Part shown: in pieces, positions 54,662-63,169 of the stretch
How positions within the stretch are numbered: position 1 is the stretch's first letter
Layout of the letters: each line of letters starts with the position of its first letter
Assembly (NCBI RefSeq): GCF_018588585.1
Contig: NZ_JAEUFG010000008.1
Span: 124,001-188,000, forward strand
From: Bacillus sp. SM2101
GTDB taxonomy: Bacteria; Bacillota; Bacilli; Bacillales; SM2101
Length of the DNA stretch: 64,000 nucleotides
Direction: 5' to 3'
Translations under genes and position numbers: made by a program
Notes under the pieces: generated by a model
The model's input: only the letters and a program-made list of their open reading frames with translations
Told to the model about the DNA's origin: nothing
Database searches by the model: none

Positions 54662-54726
54662 TACATTTTAGGCTAAAAAAACATTATTAGTATAAAAAGT
54701 TAAAATATTAAAGGAGTTGTTTTATA

Positions 54727-55467
54727 ATGACAAACAAAGTGGCAATCATAACAGGAGCGAGTAGTGGGATTGGTCAGGCAACAGCTTTAAAGTTAGCAGA
54801 GCAAGGATATCAAGTGATGTTAGCTGCAAGACGGGAGGAAAGATTAAAGGAATTACAAGCACAAGTTAAGGAAATTGGTGGTCAGGCTTCATATCATGTG
54901 ACAGATGTAACATCGTTTGAGGAAATGGAAACTTTAGCGAAAGAAACGATCAATGTTTTTGGTAAAATAGACGTACTAGTAAACAATGCAGGGATTATGC
55001 CGTTGTCATTTTTGAACAAAAGAAAAGTGGATGAATGGGATAAAATGATTGATGTGAATATAAAAGGAGTACTTTATGGGATCGGAGCTGTTCTACCGTA
55101 TATGGAAGAACAAAAATCAGGGCACATCATCAACATTTCTTCTGTAGCAGGGCATCGAGTTGGGCCTGGAAGCTCTGTTTATAGTGGTACAAAATATGCT
55201 GTAAGAGCTATTACCGAAGGGCTTCGACAAGAAATGAAATCAGGACAAAATATTCGTACAACAATTATTTGTCCTGGAGCAGTTGCAACAGAACTCACTC
55301 ATACTATTACAGATGAGGATGTTATCCGTAATTTCCAAGAAAGATATGTTGATTTAAAGACATTACAAGGAAAAGACATTGCAAATGCGATTGCGTATGC
55401 AGTTCAACAGCCTGATCATGTTGATGTAAATGAAATCATCGTTCGTCCAACAGATCAAATGTTGTAA
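54727..55467 (+). CDS. SDR family NAD(P)-dependent oxidoreductase
   Basis: A 246-residue classical short-chain dehydrogenase. TGASSGIG (9-16) binds the cofactor, NNAGIM (about 86-91) is the structural motif, and S with YSGTK gives the catalytic Ser-Tyr-Lys. The ARREERL segment after strand 2 suggests NADP(H) preference. The substrate is not deducible. It is divergent from a TetR-type regulator that probably controls it, possibly in response to a reactive compound. AAAGGAGTTG precedes the ATG. Confidence 0.88.
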   Translation: MTNKVAIITGASSGIGQATALKLAEQGYQVMLAARREERLKELQAQVKEIGGQASYHVTDVTSFEEMETLAKETINVFGKIDVLVNNAGIMPLSFLNKRKVDEWDKMIDVNIKGVLYGIGAVLPYMEEQKSGHIINISSVAGHRVGPGSSVYSGTKYAVRAITEGLRQEMKSGQNIRTTIICPGAVATELTHTITDEDVIRNFQERYVDLKTLQGKDIANAIAYAVQQPDHVDVNEIIVRPTDQML

Positions 55468-55586
55468 TATAGTATCATTGCTAATAAATTATAGACATGA
55501 ACAGAGTCTGTCGTTAAGCTTCGCAATATGTGTAAAAAGATTTTATTTATTACACAAATTGAGCTTATGCTTCAGGCTCTTTTTAT

Positions 55587-55744
55587 TAGCTCTTTTCAAT
55601 GGTTGCTATTGTCACTAAATTAGTATAGTAAAAAGGGATTTAAAACGTTTGACATATTTCAAAATAAAGATGTCACGAAAGATAGTTGTGTACTTGTTTA
55701 TTACTAAATTTTAGAAAACAACAATTAATGCGAAAACAGCCTTT
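55587..55744. repeat. dispersed MITE-like repeat, copy 18
   Basis: Left C-end TTAGCTCTTTTCAATGGTTG then C; internal AAAGATGTCACGAAAGATAG then TTGTGT; right reversed G-end AATTAATGCGAAAACAGCCT. It lies in the gap 55468-55942 between the SDR gene and glnS. Confidence 0.8.
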
Positions 55745-55854
55745 TCCGTGTAGCTTTTGTATTTTCCAAATAAGCTAAATGGCTCACATGTAATATTAAA
55801 GTGAGACAACCTTTCTTTCTTATAAGGTTGTAATAATTCTTGTAGAAAAGCTTA

Positions 55855-55884
55855 TTGGCAAAATATAAATATATATGATATAAA
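55855..55884 (+). promoter_or_regulatory. possible promoter of glnS
   Basis: TTGGCA (55855-55860) and TATAAA (55879-55884) are 18 bases apart. No T-box or other riboswitch was recognised in the short leader. Confidence 0.4.
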
Positions 55885-55942
55885 TATTAATAAATCTAAA
55901 ATGGTACATAAATATTTATTTCATACGAGAGGTTGAAAAATT

Positions 55943-57604
55943 GTGGACAATAACTCATCTAATTTTATTAGACCAATGATAAAGAAGGATTTAGAAACTG
56001 GAAAGCGTGATCATGTTACTACTCGTTTTCCACCAGAGCCAAATGGTTACTTACATATAGGTCATGCTTTAGCTATTATTACGAATTTTGATTTAGCTGA
56101 TGAATTTAATGGGAAAACAAATTTACGCTTTGATGATACAAACCCATTGAAAGAAGATATTGAATTTGTCAATTCAATAAAACAAGATATAGAATGGCTT
56201 GGTTTTGATTGGGATGGGTTATTTTTTGCTTCAGATTATTTTGAAGAAATGTATAACCGTGCTATTTTATTAATTAACAAAGGCAAGGCATATGTAGATG
56301 ACCTTTCCCCAGATGAAATCCGTGAATACCGTGGTACTTTAATTGAACCAGGTAAAGATAGTCCATACCGGAACCGATCTGTGGAAGAAAATCTTGATTT
56401 GTTCAAACGCATGCGTGATGGTGAATTTGCTAATGGCGAACGCGTGTTAAGAGCCAAGATCGATATGAGTTCTCCTAATATAAATTTAAGAGATCCAGTT
56501 CTTTATCGTATTTCACATACGACACACCATAATACTGGAGATAAGTGGTGTATTTATCCTGTATATAGTTTTGCACATCCGATAGAAGACGCGATAGAAG
56601 ATGTAACTCACTCACTTTGCTCATTAGAATTTGAAGATCAAAGGCCTTTATATAATTGGGTCGTTGAAGAAAGTGAAATGGACAGCAAGCCACAGCAAAT
56701 TGAGTTTGGGCGTCTGAACTTAACGAATACTGTAATGAGTAAGCGAAAACTAAAACAATTAGTTGAAGAAGGATATGTTGATGGGTGGGATGACCCACGT
56801 TTACCAACTATTTCTGCATTGCGAAGAAGAGGGTATACACCTGAATCTATCCGTGCTTTTATTCGTGAATTAGGTGTAACTAAAGGAACAGGAGAAGTAG
56901 ATTCTAGAATGCTTGAACATTTTATTAGAGCAGATTTAAAGTTAACTTCACCACGTACGATGGGGGTACTTCGTCCATTGAAGGTAGTCATTACCAATTA
57001 TCCTGAAGGACAAGTAGAGATGTTAGATGCTGAAATTAATCCTGAAAATCCTGAGATGGGCTCAAGAAAAATTCCATTTTCACGAGAGATATACATTGAA
57101 CAAGAGGATTTTATGGAGAATCCGCCAAAAAAATATTTCCGACTATTCCCTGGTAATGAAGTGCGATTGAAGCATGCTTATTTCATAAAGTGTGAAGAGG
57201 TAATCAAGGATGATGACGGTAATGTTGTTGAAATACATTGTACGTATGATCCTGAAACGAAAAGTGGCTCAGGTTTTACTGGACGTAAAGTGAAAGGTAC
57301 CATTCATTGGGTTGATGCAAACGAAGCTATTCCTGCAGAATTCCGCTTGTATGAGCCTTTGATTTTAGATGAGGAAGAGCAAGAAGAAGAAATTCAGGAA
57401 GAAAAAACATTTATTGATCGTGTAAATCCTAATTCTTTGCAAATCTTAAATGGGTTTATTGAACCTAATATGAAAAATGTAAAACCACAAGATAAATTTC
57501 AGTTTTTTAGACACGGATATTTTAATGTAGATCCTAAGCATAATTCTGATGAACATACTGTTTTTAACTTAATTGTTTCATTAAAAAGCTCATTTAGATT
57601 GTAA
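55943..57604 (+). CDS. glnS: glutaminyl-tRNA synthetase
   Basis: Class I synthetase that charges tRNA-Gln directly. [13 protein letters not shown] carries HIGH at residues 38-41, and VMSKR near 264-268 is the KMSKS-type loop. The DDTNP and RFDDTN region and the C-terminal anticodon-binding beta barrels (about 340-550) follow GlnRS order. Length of 553 residues is standard and there is no YqeY-like fusion. It starts with GTG after GAGAGGTTG. B. subtilis has no GlnRS and uses GltX plus GatCAB, so its presence in this type of genome is uncommon and may reflect horizontal acquisition. Confidence 0.92.
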   Translation: MDNNSSNFIRPMIKKDLETGKRDHVTTRFPPEPNGYLHIGHALAIITNFDLADEFNGKTNLRFDDTNPLKEDIEFVNSIKQDIEWLGFDWDGLFFASDYFEEMYNRAILLINKGKAYVDDLSPDEIREYRGTLIEPGKDSPYRNRSVEENLDLFKRMRDGEFANGERVLRAKIDMSSPNINLRDPVLYRISHTTHHNTGDKWCIYPVYSFAHPIEDAIEDVTHSLCSLEFEDQRPLYNWVVEESEMDSKPQQIEFGRLNLTNTVMSKRKLKQLVEEGYVDGWDDPRLPTISALRRRGYTPESIRAFIRELGVTKGTGEVDSRMLEHFIRADLKLTSPRTMGVLRPLKVVITNYPEGQVEMLDAEINPENPEMGSRKIPFSREIYIEQEDFMENPPKKYFRLFPGNEVRLKHAYFIKCEEVIKDDDGNVVEIHCTYDPETKSGSGFTGRKVKGTIHWVDANEAIPAEFRLYEPLILDEEEQEEEIQEEKTFIDRVNPNSLQILNGFIEPNMKNVKPQDKFQFFRHGYFNVDPKHNSDEHTVFNLIVSLKSSFRL

Positions 57605-57613
57605 GAGTTTTAC

Positions 57614-57660
57614 AAAAGAGGGTCAGCCCCACTAAATTACAGTGGAGCTTGACCCTTTTG
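57614..57660 (+). terminator. rho-independent terminator of glnS
   Basis: GGGTCA-GCCCCACT pairs with AGTGGAGC-TTGACCC with small mismatches, followed by TTTTGTTT. Confidence 0.82.
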
Positions 57661-57721
57661 TTTCTTTCTCAAGTAATGTAAATCATCTTACCAGCTGTAT
57701 AAATTACTACCCAAGTTAACA

Positions 57722-58531
57722 TTAATATATTAATAGATTAGTTAATTTAGTTATCCATACAATTATATACGCAGATGGAATTAAAAATAATTGCGCTAAT
57801 ATTGTGCCAAAGAGCCTTGATATCATTAACCAGCCATATGTTTCAGCCATCTTATCAGCACCTTTAGGATGAAGCATTGATTTTTCAGTTAACAATGCAA
57901 CCTGAGGATCTAAAAAGATAGTAAGTAAAATTGTGGCAAAGCCATTTATAACCCCTGTAGTCATTAACGAAGCTGTTGATGTTTCATCATTTAGTAAAGA
58001 AGCATATAACGATGCGAGAACCCCTGAAGTATAAATAGCAGTTACTATCATATTAGTAAGTAATATTCTTTTTGGTATGCCGCCAATCCGGAGTCTATGT
58101 AACATTTGAAATCTAGGGTATTTTACGTATTTGGCCGTATGTTTCAGTTTTTGAATATTCGTCGTACTAAAAAGCCTAATAACAGATCCCTCTATTTCAA
58201 ATCGTTTTATGACCTTAACAGCTAATCTTGTCATAGAAGGAAATAGCAATATCGCAATAAATGTTCCAATGGTTGCGCTTAAAAGTACTAATCGTAAAAT
58301 AGGTATGATATCAATACTCGTATTCACTTTAGCTTGATCAATGATTCCACCGAGTAAAACTACATGAAACATATTCGATGTCCTTGCAACTAATAAAACA
58401 ACACCTGTTAACGATAATGAAACTGCAAGTTTTCTAAGTCGAACCCCTCCTAAACGTATGCTATAAGATAATGTTTCAACACTATGTATAACAATAGTAA
58501 AAAAAATAATAATAGAAATTATTGTAAACAT
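57722..58531 (-). CDS. amj: Amj-type alternate lipid II flippase
   Basis: A 269-residue membrane protein with seven or so hydrophobic segments. HSVETLSYSIRLGGVR and VLLVARTSNMFH near the N-terminus are characteristic of the Amj (YdaH, DUF2837) family. In B. subtilis Amj flips lipid II for wall synthesis when MurJ is missing or inhibited. The frame is open to an ATG at 58552 without a ribosome site; the ATG at 58531 has AGGTGAT before it and is preferred. It stands alone on the minus strand, convergent with glnS. Confidence 0.82.
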   Translation of the reverse strand: MFTIISIIIFFTIVIHSVETLSYSIRLGGVRLRKLAVSLSLTGVVLLVARTSNMFHVVLLGGIIDQAKVNTSIDIIPILRLVLLSATIGTFIAILLFPSMTRLAVKVIKRFEIEGSVIRLFSTTNIQKLKHTAKYVKYPRFQMLHRLRIGGIPKRILLTNMIVTAIYTSGVLASLYASLLNDETSTASLMTTGVINGFATILLTIFLDPQVALLTEKSMLHPKGADKMAETYGWLMISRLFGTILAQLFLIPSAYIIVWITKLTNLLIY

Positions 58532-58708
58532 ATAATCACCTAATGCTATCATATTACAATTTTAGACAAATAGATATACATAAAAAGGAAAAGAGAGCAG
58601 ATGTCCATTTCTACATGAAAAATCTATATTTGTCATGTGAAAGTGAGGTTGACTATTTTAAATCGAACCTCACTAGAAGACTAATTTTATTTAGGTCGAT
58701 ACATTGAC

Positions 58709-59014
58709 CTATTTTTTGCTTTCTACATAAGGCATAATATCGTACGGAGTAAGTATGGTTCTCTTTTTTCTTTCATCAGTATACATAAAAACCTCTTTCC
58801 CATTTACTTTCCATTCCTTTGATTTTAGATGTTTTATAATGGCATAGTTTAGTGAATACATTTGTTTAAAAGAATTATAGTCGAGTAAAAGTTGGCCTTC
58901 TTTATTGAGTGTAACATTTGTTTCAATGAACATTGATTCTGCTTTTTTTACTGAAACGATAAAGTCAAAGAGTGTTTTTGAATTTTTATATTCAGGTGCA
59001 TTAATATCCCCCAA
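58709..59014 (-). CDS. hypothetical protein, 101 residues
   Basis: A charged soluble protein, mixed alpha and beta by appearance (SKTLFDFIVSVKKAESMFIE, NGKEVFMYTDERKK). It starts with TTG, with GGGGAGTG upstream at good spacing. No family is recognised. It lies between amj and the MFS gene, opposite to the latter. Confidence 0.55.
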   Translation of the reverse strand: MGDINAPEYKNSKTLFDFIVSVKKAESMFIETNVTLNKEGQLLLDYNSFKQMYSLNYAIIKHLKSKEWKVNGKEVFMYTDERKKRTILTPYDIMPYVESKK

Positions 59015-59280
59015 TTAATTCACTCCCCGTTTGCTTAATGAAATAACACATTTTCTACACTCTATAGTGAATGCAAAATTTAGCCTTAATGTTACGATTA
59101 GACGAACTTTGTTAATCAGGTTGCTAACTGCCTGTGTTAAGTTTGTATTGACTCAGCACTTACATATATGTAAACAGTTGTTATATTTACGTCAGAAAGA
59201 ATAATGGATATGTTGTAGAAGGGATTAACATTCTTGTCATGCGATTGCTTAAGCAAAGGGCATCTAACTATTCGTTAACT

Positions 59281-59312
59281 TATATATTTTTAGTTATCAC
59301 TAAAAATATATA
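59281..59312. promoter_or_regulatory. 14-bp perfect palindrome upstream of the MFS gene
   Basis: TATATATTTTTAGT and ACTAAAAATATATA with a TATC loop, 80 bases before the MFS start. It may be an operator or leader hairpin. The rest of the gap 59015-59393 shows nothing else certain. Confidence 0.45.
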
Positions 59313-59393
59313 TAAATATTGTGGAAATATACAGCAATATTTATGAAGGAATAAAACATGGTGATTGCTATCATTAATATTGAGGTGATGATC

Positions 59394-60629
59394 ATGTATA
59401 AAAAAATATTTCAAAATCGTAATTTCCTTCGCTTTTTTTTAGGAGGAGCTGTATCACAATTAGGAGATCGGTTAACTGGATGGGCATTTTTATTTTTGAC
59501 AATAGAAATGACAGGTTCTGCTCTTCATACTACGGGGATGGTCATTGCAGAAACAATTCCATACGTTTTATTCGGTTTAATTGGCGGTGTGGTAGCTGAC
59601 CAGGTAAATAAAAAGAAGCTGTTAATTATAATTGACATGTTAAGAGCACCGATTATTTTATCCTTGGTTATAATAGAATATATGAATTTATTAACATACC
59701 CTGTATTACTTGTTTTCGCGTTTATCATCCAAAGTTTTGGCTGTTTTTTTAATCCGTGTCATCGAGCGATGCTCCCAGCGATTACATCAATTGAGGAGAG
59801 AACAGTTGCAAACAGCTTGATTGATACAGTGTCTAGAGGGATTTCTGTATTAGGCCCGTTTATAGCTGTCTTGTTCATAAATACGGTTGGTGTAATACAC
59901 TTTTTTACATTTGATGTATTTTCATATCTCATTAGTGCTTTCTTCATTTTTAAAATACAAATAAATGAAACAAAATCAATAGTTATTAAGAAAAGTTTGG
60001 TTGCAGCATATGGATCAATTAAAGAGTTTTTTATGTGGGTACAGAAAAATGTACAAGTGAGGAATTTGTTCACTATTACTTTTATCGTTGTTTTTTTTAA
60101 TACGTGGGTTTGGGATGTAGGGATACTATTAATGATCGTGGAATTCAGTGATAAGAGTGAAACGATCTATTCTACACTGCAAGGGGTTTTTGGGTTAGTA
60201 GTCGTAAGTGTAAATTTACTTATTCCCCTTATCTTTAAACAAATGAATTTGAAAACGTATTTATATGGGTCACTTGTATGGGGAATAGGTATTGTAATTT
60301 TAACATGGACTACACAGTTATATACGATATTTATTGCTATCATCATTATTGGTATAGGTATGCCAATGTCTGGCCTTTCTCGAGTATTTCTCATTCAAAA
60401 ATTAGTTCCAGAACACATGCACGGAAGGGGCTTTAGCTTTAATGCTGTACTATTATATTTAGCAAATGTTCTATCGTTAAGCTTATTCGGAATCTTAACG
60501 TTATTCATTAACATCCAAACAATCTTTTTGCTATCAGGATTGATAATTATATTAACTTCATTATATTCTCTATCGCGCATACTTTTTTCTAAACATAGTT
60601 GGGGTAATATTGTACATTTTCTTAAATAA
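59394..60629 (+). CDS. MFS transporter, macrolide-efflux-like group
   Basis: A 411-residue major-facilitator protein with about 12 hydrophobic segments. GGAVSQLGDRLTGWAFLF and GLIGGVVADQVNKKKLLI match the start and the loop 2-3 region of the MefA-like subgroup, suggesting drug or metabolite export. The frame is open to an ATG at 59358, but the ATG at 59394 has GAGGTGATGATC before it. The 3' end overlaps the convergent AraC-type gene by 60 bases. The substrate is unknown. Confidence 0.85.
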   Translation: MYKKIFQNRNFLRFFLGGAVSQLGDRLTGWAFLFLTIEMTGSALHTTGMVIAETIPYVLFGLIGGVVADQVNKKKLLIIIDMLRAPIILSLVIIEYMNLLTYPVLLVFAFIIQSFGCFFNPCHRAMLPAITSIEERTVANSLIDTVSRGISVLGPFIAVLFINTVGVIHFFTFDVFSYLISAFFIFKIQINETKSIVIKKSLVAAYGSIKEFFMWVQKNVQVRNLFTITFIVVFFNTWVWDVGILLMIVEFSDKSETIYSTLQGVFGLVVVSVNLLIPLIFKQMNLKTYLYGSLVWGIGIVILTWTTQLYTIFIAIIIIGIGMPMSGLSRVFLIQKLVPEHMHGRGFSFNAVLLYLANVLSLSLFGILTLFINIQTIFLLSGLIIILTSLYSLSRILFSKHSWGNIVHFLK

Positions 60630-61397
60630 TTGATTATAAGTGTGAATTGATGAAAAACCACAAGTTAATGCGATTTCGATAATTGTTTTTTTTGAATGCA
60701 CGAGTAAATGTTGACTTTTATATAAGCGATATAATTGAAGCCATGAATAAGGCGATATGCCGATTTTTTCTTTGAAAATATGAGACAATTGGTATTTACT
60801 TAGATGAGCGATAGATGCCATATCATCTAACGTCCATTTATGGTTATAGCTTTCCTTCATGGCCTTAATCGTCTTTTGGATTTGTTCATTCGGAGATTCA
60901 AATAGTTGACTTGGCCAATTCGGTGAGTGGCTATTAATGGAATATTTCATCAGCATTATTGCGAGCTGTGACGTACTATGATCTATAAAACTCTGTAATG
61001 AATCTAGACTATCATTTTCAAGGCTCACGAAATCTTTCACAAATTGTACCCACTTTGTCAATTGCGGATTGTAGTGCGGCATTTGTGCAAAGTAAATATC
61101 ATTCCCACCATATTGTAATAGAGACTCGGATGCAGCTTGAAGTTCTTTAACATCTAATTCAATTAGCAATTTTTCTTTTTCTATAGATAATTGTTTATGA
61201 TCTTCCATTGGATTAATTAATAGAAAACTATTTTCATGTAGTGTTACATCTGTTTGTTTCATTTGATAATGACTCTTTCCATTTATTGAAAAAATGAATT
61301 TGTAAACAGGATCATTCCGCCAGCTTCTTTCTCCTAACTTAGTTGTCCTATTTAACAACAGACCATTTTTATGTTCAATTATCAGATTTGTTTCCAT
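60570..61397 (-). CDS. AraC family transcriptional regulator
   Basis: A 275-residue regulator. Residues 1-160 form a cupin-like sensing domain (LLINPMEDHKQL). The C-terminal 100 residues hold the two AraC helix-turn-helix motifs: WTLDDMASIAHLSKYQLSHI (about 193-212), and TIIEIALTCGFSSIHTYNQL (about 237-256), then FKKMYNITPTMFRKK. It runs towards the MFS gene and overlaps its end by 60 bases, so a link in function is possible but not shown. GAGGAGAACATAT lies before the ATG. Confidence 0.88.
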   Translation of the reverse strand: METNLIIEHKNGLLLNRTTKLGERSWRNDPVYKFIFSINGKSHYQMKQTDVTLHENSFLLINPMEDHKQLSIEKEKLLIELDVKELQAASESLLQYGGNDIYFAQMPHYNPQLTKWVQFVKDFVSLENDSLDSLQSFIDHSTSQLAIMLMKYSINSHSPNWPSQLFESPNEQIQKTIKAMKESYNHKWTLDDMASIAHLSKYQLSHIFKEKIGISPYSWLQLYRLYKSQHLLVHSKKTIIEIALTCGFSSIHTYNQLFKKMYNITPTMFRKKYAR

Positions 61398-61480
61398 ATA
61401 TGTTCTCCTCGTTAAAAAATGAATAGTATAATTATAGCATGCTTGGAATTTATGGGGATGTTGTTTTTGTGTTTTAATTC

Positions 61481-61556
61481 AAGGGTCTTTTCGTAAACTT
61501 TGTTGCTATTGAGACTAATTTAGAACAGCAATTAATAATGTTATGCAATTGCCCTC
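61481..61556. repeat. dispersed MITE-like repeat, short derivative copy 19
   Basis: Left C-end AAGGGTCTTTTCGTAAACTT then TGTTGC; right end CAGCAATTAATAATGTTATG then CAATTGCCCT, a decayed reversed G-end. The unit is only about 75 bp. Confidence 0.65.
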
Positions 61557-61679
61557 ATTTATTTTGAGAAAAGATGAAAACTGTCTAATTGAAAAAAAGG
61601 AACCAACGAGTAAAACTACTTTAAGTTGAAATTACAAATCAGTTTACAGTAAATATATTATATATCCTTGGAGGAGATT

Positions 61680-62093
61680 ATGAAAAAATTTGTCCTTTTA
61701 ACAATGGTAGTTACCATATTTTTAACAATATCTATTGTTGTCTATCGTCGACAAACCCATCAACCAAAGACTTTATTGCAATTGTATGAGCATCAACTTA
61801 GTAAAGTATCAACAGTAACAATTGTCGATGGTAGTACAGGCTATAAGAAGACAGTCATTGATCAACAAGTGATTGAAGCTTTTTTAGAAAATATACAGTA
61901 TGTGAAATTTATTCCAGATGTAAACCAAGAACAAAGAGATGGCTTTAGGTATGCGATTACTTTATATGAGATGGAAGATGTAACTTTTAAGTTTAGTTTA
62001 ACAAAGGTCGACGGTGTATATTATCATACAGAGCCTGATATGTTTCCAATTGTAGACGAGTTTTATAATCGAGTGAATATTGAGGAGGATTAG
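61680..62093 (+). CDS. membrane-anchored or exported hypothetical protein
   Basis: A 137-residue protein with one N-terminal hydrophobic segment (residues 4-22) after MKKF, then a positively charged YRRQTH and a soluble domain (TVTIVDGSTGYKK, VTFKFSLTKVDG). It could be tethered or secreted. The frame opens at TTG 61668, but GGAGGAG lies inside that stretch and serves ATG 61680. It is 45 bases before a lipoprotein gene on the same strand, probably one operon. The family is not recognised. Confidence 0.65.
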   Translation: MKKFVLLTMVVTIFLTISIVVYRRQTHQPKTLLQLYEHQLSKVSTVTIVDGSTGYKKTVIDQQVIEAFLENIQYVKFIPDVNQEQRDGFRYAITLYEMEDVTFKFSLTKVDGVYYHTEPDMFPIVDEFYNRVNIEED

Positions 62094-62138
62094 TATTTTA
62101 GTACTTGATTATAACAATTGTTAAGGAGTTGATTACCG

Positions 62139-62579
62139 ATGAAAAAAATAATGAACTTATCAATTTATTGTACCTTAGTTTTATTATTTGGTTGTACAAA
62201 CCAAATTCCGAAAGGGCAGCATGATTTAAATATTAATCTTCTAACAAGGGTGGATGTACAAAGGCCAACATCGAATGGGAGCTATGAAGGTGAAGTTATG
62301 ATGATTACAAAAAATGAGACAATTCAAGTAATAAGAAATGTCTTTTATAATATTAAATGGGAGAGAAATGTGGATACTAAAATATCTAGACATGAAGATG
62401 TGAAGGCTACCTTTTTCTATACTTATGATGAAAATATGCCTGAATTGTTAACCGACTATTATATTTGGTTTGATGAATTGAATCAAACAGCTATTGTTAT
62501 TGAGGAGGCTGAAAGTTCTCTTGGAACAATTGACGAAGAACATACTTTACTTTTAAAAGAGTTATTGTTAAGCCAATAA
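62139..62579 (+). CDS. hypothetical lipoprotein, 146 residues
   Basis: The signal peptide ends in LLFGC with C19 as the lipidation site, so it should be anchored to the outer face of the membrane. The mature part has no recognised domain; phrases such as MMITKNETIQVIRNVFYNIK and YYIWFDEL suggest a small beta-rich fold, similar in style to its upstream partner (response to a KxV..F.NI(K/Q)..(K/R) pattern in both). AAGGAGTTGATTACC precedes the ATG. The two may be related by duplication. Confidence 0.7.
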   Translation: MKKIMNLSIYCTLVLLFGCTNQIPKGQHDLNINLLTRVDVQRPTSNGSYEGEVMMITKNETIQVIRNVFYNIKWERNVDTKISRHEDVKATFFYTYDENMPELLTDYYIWFDELNQTAIVIEEAESSLGTIDEEHTLLLKELLLSQ

Positions 62580-62589
62580 AAAAGACTCC

Positions 62590-62823
62590 TCAACGCTTAT
62601 TAAATAACGGATCTAGAACCTCTTTCTGGAAACTTTCTAACAGATTAATTTGTGAAGTATACAACACTGGTGAAAAACTTAATATTAATTGTTCGTGTTC
62701 ATCCTCAACGATTGTTACATAGTTAATATCCTCATTATTTAAACGCTTTTTTAATTCTTCCTTTATAGTCTGTAATTCACCCATGCCTTCATTAACGTCG
62801 ATAGCGATATTTATCCTAGCCAC
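62590..62823 (-). CDS. hypothetical protein, 77 residues
   Basis: A soluble mixed alpha/beta protein starting MARINIAIDVNEGMGELQTI, with the central ITYV-type strand and a final helix. It begins with GTG after GAGGTGAACAA, a clear ribosome site. Its stop lies only ten bases from that of the convergent lipoprotein gene. No family is recognised. Confidence 0.6.
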   Translation of the reverse strand: MARINIAIDVNEGMGELQTIKEELKKRLNNEDINYVTIVEDEHEQLILSFSPVLYTSQINLLESFQKEVLDPLFNKR

Positions 62824-63169
62824 TTGTTCACCTCATTCTTATCCTTGCTTTTTGTTCTTATCATTATAGACCAAGCTTTTAATAGGCATACGGACGATGT
62901 ATCATGTTTATCCACCTTTTAGTGTAACTTAATGAAAACAAGTAGTAGGTTGTCATAGTTTTTAAGCAGGAAAATGCTATGAAGCTGTATGTGGTTATTT
63001 TCTTAGCAATTTTTTTAAGATAGTTAAAAATAGTAAAGCTAGTGTAAAGTTTTTAAATAAAATGCCATATACAAGAAAAGATTTGATAATATAGGTGTCG
63101 GGTGAAGATAGCACCTAGGCTTAATTAAGGTCAGTGGATTTTGTAGATTGTATTATAGGGAGGATAAAA
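62824..63169. other. gap before the metallophosphoesterase gene
   Basis: No gene. A faint trace of the dispersed repeat interior (AAAATGCTATGAAGCTGTAT near 62970) and a short AGGTG/CACCT inverted repeat near 63090-63118 are all that is visible. Confidence 0.35.

Noticed and set aside
55855-55942. T-box riboswitch before glnS
   Set aside because: The leader is too short and lacks the T-box sequence and a terminator hairpin.
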